8,818 nucleotides of DNA from CAYGTK01 sp964352775 (GTDB taxonomy: Bacteria; Bacteroidota; Bacteroidia; Chitinophagales; CAIOSU01). Below the pieces are notes generated by a model. The model saw only the letters and a program-made list of their open reading frames with translations, was not told the DNA's origin and did no database searches. A program made the translations under genes and the position numbers. Positions 1 through 5,346 of this stretch are shown here, one piece after another. The number at the start of each line of letters is the position of its first letter. Position 1 is the first letter of the stretch. The stretch is taken from the NCBI GenBank assembly GCA_964352775.1, contig CAYGTK010000177.1, positions 1 through 8,818 on the forward strand. The letters are read 5' to 3'.

Positions 1-236
1 TAATGGTACTTGCCTTTGTAATCGTGCTTCTTAATGGCTTTATTAAATAGCTCCTTTGCCTTTTGTATCTGCGAGCTTATCTTAGGCAGCATCGTAGCAC
101 GGGCGGGGGTGTCGTGTTCTTCCACCAAGTCCATCATGCGGTAGCTGTTAAAATAGAGTTCGCCGTTCTGCACGTCGAAGCCTTCTTGCGGGAAGTAGAA
201 GGTCTGGTTAATAAGATCAATATACTTGTTGTTCAT
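1..236 (-). CDS. speA: Arginine decarboxylase-like PLP enzyme, N-terminal fragment (3' part outside window)
   Basis: The minus strand reads open from an ATG at 236-234 to the window edge, giving the first 78 codons. The protein begins MNNKYIDLINQTFYFPQEGF and continues with a segment containing TMLPKISSQIQKAKELF. This matches, from memory, the N-terminus of the Bacteroidota type III-fold (alanine racemase-like) PLP decarboxylases annotated as arginine decarboxylase, which convert arginine to agmatine as the first step of polyamine synthesis in the cytoplasm. The PLP lysine and other catalytic residues lie beyond the edge, so lysine/diaminopimelate or another amino-acid specificity cannot be excluded. 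The upstream ATG at 241-239 is in another frame and hits a stop at once, so the start at 236 is preferred. The gene is divergent from argS. A deoxyhypusine-synthase-like gene about 3.6 kb away fits a polyamine role. Confidence 0.75.
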   Translation of the reverse strand, partial: MNNKYIDLINQTFYFPQEGFDVQNGELYFNSYRMMDLVEEHDTPARATMLPKISSQIQKAKELFNKAIKKHDYKGKYH

Positions 237-265
237 AGCATAGGGTGTGGTCCAAATAACTGGCT

Positions 266-273
266 CAAAAGTA
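266..273 (-). promoter_or_regulatory. Candidate -7 element (TACTTTTG) of the arginine decarboxylase gene
   Basis: Read on the minus strand, 273-266 is TACTTTTG, an exact match to the Bacteroidota -7 consensus TAnnTTTG. It lies 29 bases before the ATG, which implies a leader of roughly 20-25 nucleotides. I see no convincing TTTG -33 element at the usual spacing, so this is a motif match only. Confidence 0.4.
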
Positions 274-274
274 A

Positions 275-282
275 TAACTTTG
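275..282 (+). promoter_or_regulatory. Candidate -7 element (TAACTTTG) of argS
   Basis: TAACTTTG exactly matches the Bacteroidota TAnnTTTG -7 consensus and sits 21 bases before the argS ATG, predicting a leader of about 15 nucleotides. The same octamer followed by C occurs before the deoxyhypusine-synthase-like gene at 3791. It helps reject the longer GTG reading of argS from 247, which would begin upstream of the promoter. No clear -33 TTTG is seen. Confidence 0.5.
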
Positions 283-303
283 CCCGCTGAAAACGGAGAA
301 AAA

Positions 304-2082
304 ATGAGCACTATTAGTCAGCAATTACAGGAAATGACCGCCAAGGCCGTAAATGAACTTTACGACCTAGATGTGACCGCTGACAAGGTAATGATAAACC
401 TTACCCGAAAGGAGTTTGAGGGGAATTATACTGTAGTGATATTTCCCTTTGTAAAAGCCGCCAAAAAGAGCCCCGACATGGTTGGGCAAGAGCTAGGCGA
501 TAAGTTGATCGCATCTGGCAACCTAGCCACGCAGTATAATGTGGTAAAAGGCTTCTTGAATTTAACCATCAACGAAAACATTTGGCTCGACTTTTTGAAA
601 GAAGAAAGCAGCAATGCCGAATTTGGTAAACAAGCCCCTACGGGCGAAACCATAGTAATAGAATACTGCGGACCGAACACCAACAAGCCACTCCATTTAG
701 GGCACATTAGGAATATGCTGCTGGGTTATTCTGTAGCAGAGATATTGGCCTTTAACGGCAACGATGTACACAAGGTGAACATCTACAACGACCGCGGTAT
801 TGCGATATGTAAGAGTATGCTGGCTTGGCAGAAATTCGGGAATGGAGAAACGCCCGAAAGCAGTGGCATGAAAGGCGACCACTTAGCTGGAAAGTACTAC
901 GTAGAATTTGACAAGCAATACAAAACTCAAGTAGCAGAACTGATAGCCACAGGCAAAAGTGAAGACGAAGCCAAAGAGCAAGCCCCACTTATGCAAGAGG
1001 CTCGCGAAATGCTGCTAAAATGGGAGGCTGGCGACGAAGCCGTGTTAAGCCTTTGGAAAAAGATGAACGATTGGGTGTATGCTGGTTTTGAGCAAACATT
1101 TGCCAAGCTGGGCGTAGATTTTGAAAAGCACTATGAGGAGTCAATTTACTACCTAAAGGGAAAGGCTTTAGTGCAAGAGGGCCTAGATAATGGATCGTTC
1201 TATACTAAAGAGGATGGATCGACTTGGGTAGACTTGGAGGATGTGAAACTAGATCAGAAGATATTGTTGCGTAGCGATGGCACATCGGTGTATCTCACGC
1301 AAGATCTTGGCGTGGCGCAAGAGCGGTACAACGATTACACTATGGATCGCTCGATATATGTGGTGGCTAATGAGCAAGATTATCACTTTAAAGTGCTTAG
1401 GGAAACCCTGAAAAAATTGGGTAAGCCATATGCCGAGGGTATTTTTCACCTAAGCTATGGCTTGGTAGACTTGCCAAGCGGACGAATGAAAAGCCGAGAA
1501 GGTACCGTAGTAGATGCCGACGACTTGGTACAAGAAATGATAGATACCGCCGAAAAGGCAACGCTTGAATTAGGCAAGGTAGATAGCTTAGGCGATGCCG
1601 AAGCCAAAGAGCTTTATCGCAAGATAGGTTTGGGTGCTTTGAAGTATTTCATGCTTCGGGTAGATCCCAAAAAGAAGATGTTGTTCGATCCTGAAAGTTC
1701 TATTGACTTACAAGGCGATACAGGGCCATTTGTGCAGTATGCCTATGCCAGAATACAGTCGCTATTGAGCAAAGCAGGCGACACCACAGGCGACTTCCCA
1801 AGTACCTACGCCATGGCGGCAGCGGAAAAGGAATTGACCATTTCGCTATACCAATACCCCACCGTAGTAAAAGATGCAGGCGACAATTTAGACCCATCGG
1901 CCATAGCTAGCTACGTGTACGAACTGGCCAAGAACTACAACAAGTTCTACAACGAATGCCCCATACTAACCGCCGACAACGACGAGCAGAAGGCACTCCG
2001 CCTAAACCTATCCCGCTTTACTGGGCAGGTTATCGCTTCTGGGTTGAGGTTGTTGGGTATTGAGGTTGTTGATAGGATGTAG
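304..2082 (+). CDS. argS: Arginyl-tRNA synthetase (class I)
   Basis: This 592-residue cytoplasmic enzyme charges tRNA-Arg with arginine using ATP. The N-terminal additional domain covers roughly residues 1-110. The class I HIGH signature is HLGH at 131-134 within CGPNTNKPLHLGHIRN. The KMSKS-equivalent loop is RMKSREGTVV, about 394-403, a variant form usual in ArgRS. The C-terminal anticodon-binding DALR domain includes FVQYAYARIQSLL and ends in GLRLLGIEVVDRM, a typical family terminus. Full length is normal. I chose ATG 304 over an in-frame GTG at 247 because it has a GGAG ribosome site at 295-298, the protein then begins at the usual place, and the likely promoter lies between the two starts. 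The stop is TAG. No terminator is evident after it. Confidence 0.97.
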   Translation: MSTISQQLQEMTAKAVNELYDLDVTADKVMINLTRKEFEGNYTVVIFPFVKAAKKSPDMVGQELGDKLIASGNLATQYNVVKGFLNLTINENIWLDFLKEESSNAEFGKQAPTGETIVIEYCGPNTNKPLHLGHIRNMLLGYSVAEILAFNGNDVHKVNIYNDRGIAICKSMLAWQKFGNGETPESSGMKGDHLAGKYYVEFDKQYKTQVAELIATGKSEDEAKEQAPLMQEAREMLLKWEAGDEAVLSLWKKMNDWVYAGFEQTFAKLGVDFEKHYEESIYYLKGKALVQEGLDNGSFYTKEDGSTWVDLEDVKLDQKILLRSDGTSVYLTQDLGVAQERYNDYTMDRSIYVVANEQDYHFKVLRETLKKLGKPYAEGIFHLSYGLVDLPSGRMKSREGTVVDADDLVQEMIDTAEKATLELGKVDSLGDAEAKELYRKIGLGALKYFMLRVDPKKKMLFDPESSIDLQGDTGPFVQYAYARIQSLLSKAGDTTGDFPSTYAMAAAEKELTISLYQYPTVVKDAGDNLDPSAIASYVYELAKNYNKFYNECPILTADNDEQKALRLNLSRFTGQVIASGLRLLGIEVVDRM

Positions 2083-2141
2083 GTGCTGGTTGGATACACC
2101 TTAGTTTATTAATTTAGAGCAAGGTCTACTACATTTAATGC

Positions 2142-2894
2142 ATGAGTATTTTTAATTTTTGGAAGGGAAAGAAGGTCTTTCATATTGACCAAGAAGCTAA
2201 ACAGTGGGTAGAGGACAACTTACTTTTTCTGCTAGACTCTCGAGACAAAAAAATCAATGACGCTGCTTCATTCGTTGTACCAAGCATATCTAGTTTTCCT
2301 AAAACTTACTCAGCGGAAAAGGTAGAACTAAATGACCTAATCGATGATCTTTCCTCTTACATTGATATTGAACGTTCTAGGATAGACTTCCAGTTGTATC
2401 AAGATATGCGAGATTCTAACGAACTTCCATTGGTAGTTGAAGGAGAGGATTTTATCTCCAAAACTATAAGAGGCGAAAAGGGGTATTTGATAACCATTTC
2501 AAAATCTCTACTAAAAGAACCGCCCTACCTTTTTGCTAGACTAGCACTTGAATTCACATACATCTTTTTCACTGAGCGAAAGATGTTTAAGGAGGACGAA
2601 CCAAATGACGAATTTTTGTATGTAGCGGGTGTTTCTTTAGGTTTTGGTGTAATACTATCAAATGGCATGGGAAATTCTGGATATAGTACCGATGGGTTTT
2701 GGGAAAACAGTTGGCGACGACCCTCTGACCTTCCTGATGAAATAATGGCTTATTGTATGGCTTACTTCTCGCACATTTCAGGTAATACGGAGTATTCTTG
2801 GAAGAGCCACATACCTCGACCACTAGTAGAGTTATTCGATTTAGCACTTGATTATATCAAACAAGAAGAAAGAAAGCAGCTAAAAAAGGTATAG
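2142..2894 (+). CDS. Uncharacterised protein, probable degenerate zincin-like (pseudo-metalloprotease) family
   Basis: This 250-residue soluble protein has no signal peptide or transmembrane segment. It starts MSIFNFWKGKK and has an acidic, helical N-terminal half. The central block GYLITISKSLLKEPPYLFARLALEFTYIFF (written here only as residues 114-143: GYLITIS, LLKEPPYLFA, LALEFTY) resembles, from memory, a Bacteroidota family in which the same place reads LxxPxxLIAxxAHExxH, followed by a conserved ...GFGIFxAN block. Here the second block is VAGVSLGFGVILSN at 161-174. The HExxH site is LEFTY at 136-140: glutamate is kept but both histidines are replaced. If the family assignment is right, zinc hydrolysis is unlikely and a binding or immunity role is more plausible. 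Its last two codons and stop fall inside the repeat that begins at 2888. Function is otherwise unknown. Confidence 0.75.
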   Translation: MSIFNFWKGKKVFHIDQEAKQWVEDNLLFLLDSRDKKINDAASFVVPSISSFPKTYSAEKVELNDLIDDLSSYIDIERSRIDFQLYQDMRDSNELPLVVEGEDFISKTIRGEKGYLITISKSLLKEPPYLFARLALEFTYIFFTERKMFKEDEPNDEFLYVAGVSLGFGVILSNGMGNSGYSTDGFWENSWRRPSDLPDEIMAYCMAYFSHISGNTEYSWKSHIPRPLVELFDLALDYIKQEERKQLKKV

Positions 2895-3008
2895 CTGACC
2901 CAACTTGCATACGTCAGACCCTGAAATGAATTCAGGGTAACGGGTCGTATTTTTGTGGAAATCCCATACCCACATCGTCATGCTGAATTTATTTCAGCAT
3001 CTGGCGTA
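2888..3008 (+). repeat. REP-pair repeat, upstream copy
   Basis: This copy contains hairpin 1, ACCCTGAA (2918-2925), loop ATGAA, TTCAGGGT (2931-2938). Hairpin 2 is ATGCTGAA (2980-2987), loop TTTAT, TTCAGCAT (2993-3000). Outer ends TACGTCAGA (2910-2918) and TCTGGCGTA (3000-3008) are inverted repeats with one mismatch. The first bases, GGTATAGCTGA, supply the stop codon of the gene ending at 2894. Translated in one frame the right arm reads HRHAEFISASG, giving a false N-terminal extension to the nuclease ORF from a GTG at 2955. Confidence 0.9.
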
Positions 3009-3014
3009 AGTTTG
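3007..3014 (+). promoter_or_regulatory. Candidate -7 element (TAAGTTTG) of the GIY-YIG gene
   Basis: TAAGTTTG exactly matches TAnnTTTG and straddles the right edge of the upstream repeat: its TA is the end of the repeat and the rest is unique sequence. It ends 6 bases before the ATG at 3021, so transcription would begin at or next to the start codon, giving a leaderless or nearly leaderless message. The equivalent place in the downstream copy reads TACCACAC and does not match. No -33 TTTG is evident. Confidence 0.35.
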
Positions 3015-3020
3015 TATCGT

Positions 3021-3311
3021 ATGAAAGAGAGCTTTGTCTACATCTTATCCAACAAAACCAGAACCACGTTGTACATAGGTGTTACCGCCAACCTTATGAA
3101 AAGAGTATTAGAACACAAAAATGGAACTGGTAGCACTTTCACCTCGAAATACGACCTCTTCTTTTTGATGTACTTTGAAAAATTCAATCACATTGAGCAA
3201 GCGATCGCCAGAGAGAAACAACTTAAGCGTTGGCATAAAGAGTGGAAATGGAATCTCATCAAAGAGTTAAACCTAACTTTAGAAGATCTGGCTAAAGATT
3301 GGTATAGCTGA
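3021..3311 (+). CDS. Small GIY-YIG superfamily endonuclease
   Basis: This 96-residue single-domain protein matches stand-alone GIY-YIG (UPF0213/YhbQ-like) nucleases in length and motifs. Visible residues are VYI at 6-8 and YIG at 18-20 (the two-part signature), Arg28, His32, and Glu59 with REKQLK at 64-69. All expected catalytic positions (Tyr7, Tyr18, Arg28, His32, Glu59) are present, so it should be an active metal-dependent DNA endonuclease. The C-terminal tail is rich in Trp and Lys (WHKEWKWNLIKE) and may bind DNA. I chose ATG 3021 because the longer reading from GTG 2955 simply translates the palindromic repeat. No strong Shine-Dalgarno precedes it. The gene is flanked on both sides by the 120-bp repeat, which overlaps its last codons. 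The cellular substrate is unknown; the flanking hairpins are the obvious candidate. Confidence 0.92.
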   Translation: MKESFVYILSNKTRTTLYIGVTANLMKRVLEHKNGTGSTFTSKYDLFFLMYFEKFNHIEQAIAREKQLKRWHKEWKWNLIKELNLTLEDLAKDWYS

Positions 3312-3420
3312 CACGACTTGCATACGCCAGACCCTGAAATAAATTCAGGGTGACGGGTCTTTTTTCTTGGAAATCCCATACCAACATCGTCATGCTGAAT
3401 TTATTTCAGCATCTGGCGTA
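3301..3420 (+). repeat. REP-pair repeat, downstream copy
   Basis: Hairpin 1 is ACCCTGAA (3331-3338), loop ATAAA, TTCAGGGT (3344-3351). Hairpin 2 is ATGCTGAA (3392-3399), loop TTTAT, TTCAGCAT (3405-3412). The outer ends TACGCCAGA (3323-3331) and TCTGGCGTA (3412-3420) are perfect inverted repeats. The left 33-base arm (3323-3355), reverse-complemented, matches the right arm (3388-3420) at 29 of 33 positions, and the four differences pair with each other across the stem. A T-run at 3360-3366 follows hairpin 1, so that hairpin may also work as a terminator for the nuclease gene. Confidence 0.9.
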
Positions 3421-3572
3421 CCACACATTTTCTCAAATCAGATCTTGTGATAAATATTGAGGGGATAGAATATAGCGTTTATGCTCATTTCCTCCCATTT
3501 CCACTTTTAGATATCTTGAAATAGCTTTGATAGTGAACGCATTACATAATACGATATCTGGCAAATGGTGGG

Positions 3573-3644
3573 AAGCCTTGCTATCACTAGCTTGTGAAAT
3601 TTGCCTAACCCGCCAAAACTCGACCTGTAAGCCTTGCTATCACT
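3573..3644 (+). repeat. 16-bp perfect direct repeat pair
   Basis: AAGCCTTGCTATCACT occurs at 3573-3588 and again at 3629-3644, 56 bases apart start to start. The flanks are not similar, so it is a short exact duplication rather than a tandem unit. It could be an attachment-site-like or recombinase-binding pair, or the scar of an excised element. Confidence 0.75.
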
Positions 3645-3660
3645 GGGTCCATTTTTGGGA

Positions 3661-3693
3661 GTGCACCGCAAGTGTACCATTTGTGCCGTATTG
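3661..3693 (+). repeat. Three helically phased GTG units
   Basis: GTGCACC, GTGTACC and GTGCCGT begin at 3661, 3672 and 3683, exactly 11 bases apart, close to one helical turn. The first two match at 6 of 7 bases; the third is weaker. Such phasing is what a regulator or recombinase arm site could show, but three short units may be chance. Confidence 0.35.
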
Positions 3694-3790
3694 CTTCCAT
3701 AATTATATTTTACAATACTTACAGCAAATTAGCTGCGGTAAAATTTGACCTATACAAAACGAAAAACGTAGTACATATCACCCAAACCAC

Positions 3791-3798
3791 TAACTTTG
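3791..3798 (+). promoter_or_regulatory. Candidate -7 element (TAACTTTG) of the deoxyhypusine-synthase-like gene
   Basis: TAACTTTG exactly matches TAnnTTTG, is followed by GC and C, and is identical to the octamer before argS. It ends 21 bases before the ATG at 3820, predicting a leader near 15 nucleotides. No TTTG -33 is seen at the normal spacing. Confidence 0.5.
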
Positions 3799-3819
3799 CA
3801 CCCTAAACAATTCTGAACC

Positions 3820-4866
3820 ATGACAAAGCAAAAGCAAGACTTCCTTAAAGAAACAATCAAACACATCGACATCACCAAGCACAACGTAGTGCCAATGGTA
3901 GATGCCATGGGCGATATGGCCTTTCAGGCCCGTAACCTACACGATGCGGCGAAGATATTTGATATGATGCAGAAGGATAAGGATTGTGTGGTTTTTCTAA
4001 CTCTTGCTGGCTCGCTAATTAGCGCGGGACTGAAGAAGGTAATTACCGACTTGCTGGATAACAACATGGTAGATGCCATAGTATCTACGGGTGCTAACAT
4101 TGTGGATCAAGACTTTTTTGAGGCGCTTGGATTTAAACATTACAAGGGCACTCAATTTGTTGATGACCAAGAGCTGCGCGGCCTGATGATAGATCGTATT
4201 TACGATACTTATATTGATGAGGCAGACTTGCGTATTTGCGATGATACTATTGCCCAAATAACTGAAAGTTTGGAGCGCCGCCCCTACTCTTCTCGCGAAT
4301 TTATTGATGAGATGGGTCGCTACTTAGCTGATAATGATAAGTATGCAGAAAGTCGCGAAGACTCTATTGTATACAAATGCCACAAAAAGGGCGTTCCCAT
4401 TTTTGTGCCTGCCTTTAGCGATTGCTCGGCGGGCTTCGGATTGGTACACCACCAATACCATACCCAAGGGCCAAAAACCACAATGGACAGTGCAGCCGAC
4501 TTTTTAGAGATCACCAAAATAAAGCTAGAGCATGACGATAGCGGTATTTTCATGATAGGTGGTGGAGTACCTAAAAACTTTGTGCAAGACATAGTAGTAG
4601 CTACCGAAATACTAGAGAAAGATGCCCCAATGCACAAATATGCCGTGCAGATAACCGTAGCCGATGAACGCGACGGTGCTCTTTCAGGATCGACCCTAAA
4701 AGAGGCTTGCAGCTGGGGTAAAGTAGATACCGTGAACGAGCAAATGGTGTGGGCAGAAGCTACCATTGCTATGCCGCTAATAGCTGGTTATGCCTACCAT
4801 AAACGCAATTGGGAAGGCAGACCTGAGAAGCGATTGAATGATATTTTTGCGCAACAACCCGCATAA
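3820..4866 (+). CDS. Deoxyhypusine synthase family protein (bacterial type, probable polyamine enzyme)
   Basis: This 348-residue protein is homologous along its length to deoxyhypusine synthase, which transfers an aminobutyl group from spermidine using NAD. The Rossmann-like part includes TLAGSLISAGLKKV (61-74) and NNMVDAIVSTGANI (81-94). The family block GGGVPKNF is at 247-254. EACSWGK at 295-301 contains the Schiff-base lysine (K301, human K329), with E295 and W299 also kept. By alignment to the human enzyme from memory, several spermidine-contact residues differ: N106 to Ser65, D243 to Phe206, H288 to Asn253, D316 to Leu288. Bacteria lack eIF5A, so the real product is probably a polyamine (homospermidine synthesis is one possibility) rather than deoxyhypusine. 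A probable arginine decarboxylase lies nearby. The lipoprotein gene 32 bases downstream may be cotranscribed. Confidence 0.9.
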   Translation: MTKQKQDFLKETIKHIDITKHNVVPMVDAMGDMAFQARNLHDAAKIFDMMQKDKDCVVFLTLAGSLISAGLKKVITDLLDNNMVDAIVSTGANIVDQDFFEALGFKHYKGTQFVDDQELRGLMIDRIYDTYIDEADLRICDDTIAQITESLERRPYSSREFIDEMGRYLADNDKYAESREDSIVYKCHKKGVPIFVPAFSDCSAGFGLVHHQYHTQGPKTTMDSAADFLEITKIKLEHDDSGIFMIGGGVPKNFVQDIVVATEILEKDAPMHKYAVQITVADERDGALSGSTLKEACSWGKVDTVNEQMVWAEATIAMPLIAGYAYHKRNWEGRPEKRLNDIFAQQPA

Positions 4867-4898
4867 CTGGCACATCATTTGCCTTATATTCGCTAAAG

Positions 4899-5339
4899 AT
4901 GAAGATGTTACACCTATACGCAATGATAGTGCTGCTAAGCTTTGGCGCATGTAAAAATGGAAAAGAAGCTACCACCACAACTCCTGCCCCGCAAGAGATA
5001 GAGGAGAAAACCACCGCGGCTACCGATAAGGATATTCTGGGAGAATGGGTTTGGCTAAAAACCAGCTGCTGCTTCCGTATGCCAGAAATAAGCACCCCAA
5101 AAACCAAGGGCTATACCCGTAAGTTAGATTTTGACAAGAACGGAACGGTTAAGCAATACAAAGACAAAAAGCTGGAATGGGAGAAACCCTATACCGTTGG
5201 CAAAGAGATGTATAGAACCGATCAACCTACTATACGTATTGGAGAAAATAGATTGACCTTGTATTACATTAAGGGCGATACGCTAGTTCTGGATCAGGGC
5301 TATATGGATTTGCAGACGGAGTATTGGGTTAGGCCTTGA
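4899..5339 (+). CDS. Small lipoprotein with a lipocalin-like domain, function unknown
   Basis: This 146-residue protein has a signal peptide and lipobox LSFGAC with Cys18 as the likely lipidation site, so it should be membrane-anchored and face the periplasm or cell surface. A Thr/Ala/Pro/Glu-rich linker spans about 21-43. The compact domain from DILGEWVW (45-52) through KLDFDKNGTVKQYKD (75-89), TIRIGENRLTLYYIKGDTL and TEYWVRP looks like the lipocalin-like proteins common in Bacteroidota. It has an adjacent Cys57-Cys58 pair. ATG 4899 is used; the in-frame ATG at 4905 would also leave a workable signal peptide. It follows the deoxyhypusine-synthase-like gene by 32 bases and probably shares its transcript. 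I cannot name a ligand. Confidence 0.85.
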   Translation: MKMLHLYAMIVLLSFGACKNGKEATTTTPAPQEIEEKTTAATDKDILGEWVWLKTSCCFRMPEISTPKTKGYTRKLDFDKNGTVKQYKDKKLEWEKPYTVGKEMYRTDQPTIRIGENRLTLYYIKGDTLVLDQGYMDLQTEYWVRP

Positions 5340-5346
5340 TTATCTC

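Larger units (their letters stand above)
2888..3420 (+). mobile_element. Candidate REPIN-like module: GIY-YIG nuclease gene bracketed by two direct repeat copies
   Basis: A 121-bp repeat at 2888-3008 and a 120-bp repeat at 3301-3420 in the same orientation enclose one small GIY-YIG nuclease gene. Identity is about 91% by hand alignment. Each copy contains two hairpins in inverted orientation, ending in TACGYCAGA and TCTGGCGTA. The left edge of the downstream copy overlaps the final codons of the nuclease gene. The upstream copy carries the same bases without the rest of the gene, as expected if gene plus repeat is one unit and the upstream copy is a remnant or partner. I see no target-site duplication or transposase. 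That the nuclease moves or acts on the repeat is inference by analogy with REP-associated RAYT proteins in other bacteria. Confidence 0.6.
3421..3790. other. Intergenic stretch with short repeats, no convincing gene
   Basis: No supported coding region lies here. The only sizeable open frame, 3527-3748 on the plus strand, starts with TTG, has a Cys/Trp-rich composition unlike a real protein, and runs through the short repeats. The stretch holds a 16-bp direct repeat, three GTG-initial units spaced 11 bases apart, and a nested imperfect hairpin at 3707-3744 (outer arms ATTTTAC and GTAAAAT, inner arms CAGC and GCTG). It may be the decayed remains of a mobile element or an extended control region for the downstream gene. 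Confidence 0.5.

Noticed and set aside
63..290. 75-codon open frame on the plus strand
   Set aside because: It is antisense to the arginine decarboxylase start, whose minus-strand protein is a clear family match, and it runs through both promoter elements.
247..303. 19-codon N-terminal extension of argS from GTG 247
   Set aside because: It precedes the likely promoter at 275, has no ribosome site, and the protein from ATG 304 already has the normal family start.
2955..3020. 22-codon N-terminal extension of the GIY-YIG protein
   Set aside because: It is a translation of the palindromic repeat; the domain begins right after ATG 3021.
3201..3208. GCGATCGC octamer (also at 7649-7656), the HIP1-type palindrome
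   Set aside because: Only two copies, both inside coding sequence; not the over-representation seen in cyanobacteria.
3188..3379. Minus-strand frame across the GIY-YIG 3' end and repeat
   Set aside because: It shadows the real gene and translates the repeat's reverse strand.
2888..3420. CRISPR-like array
   Set aside because: Only two repeat copies of about 120 bp separated by a gene, with internal hairpins; not short repeats with spacers.
3527..3748. 73-codon open frame starting with TTG
   Set aside because: Cys/Trp-rich composition, no ribosome site, and it spans the 16-bp repeats; no family resemblance.
4320..4766. 148-codon minus-strand frame
   Set aside because: Antisense to the conserved deoxyhypusine-synthase-like core; the Ser/Thr/Pro-rich composition is typical of a shadow frame.
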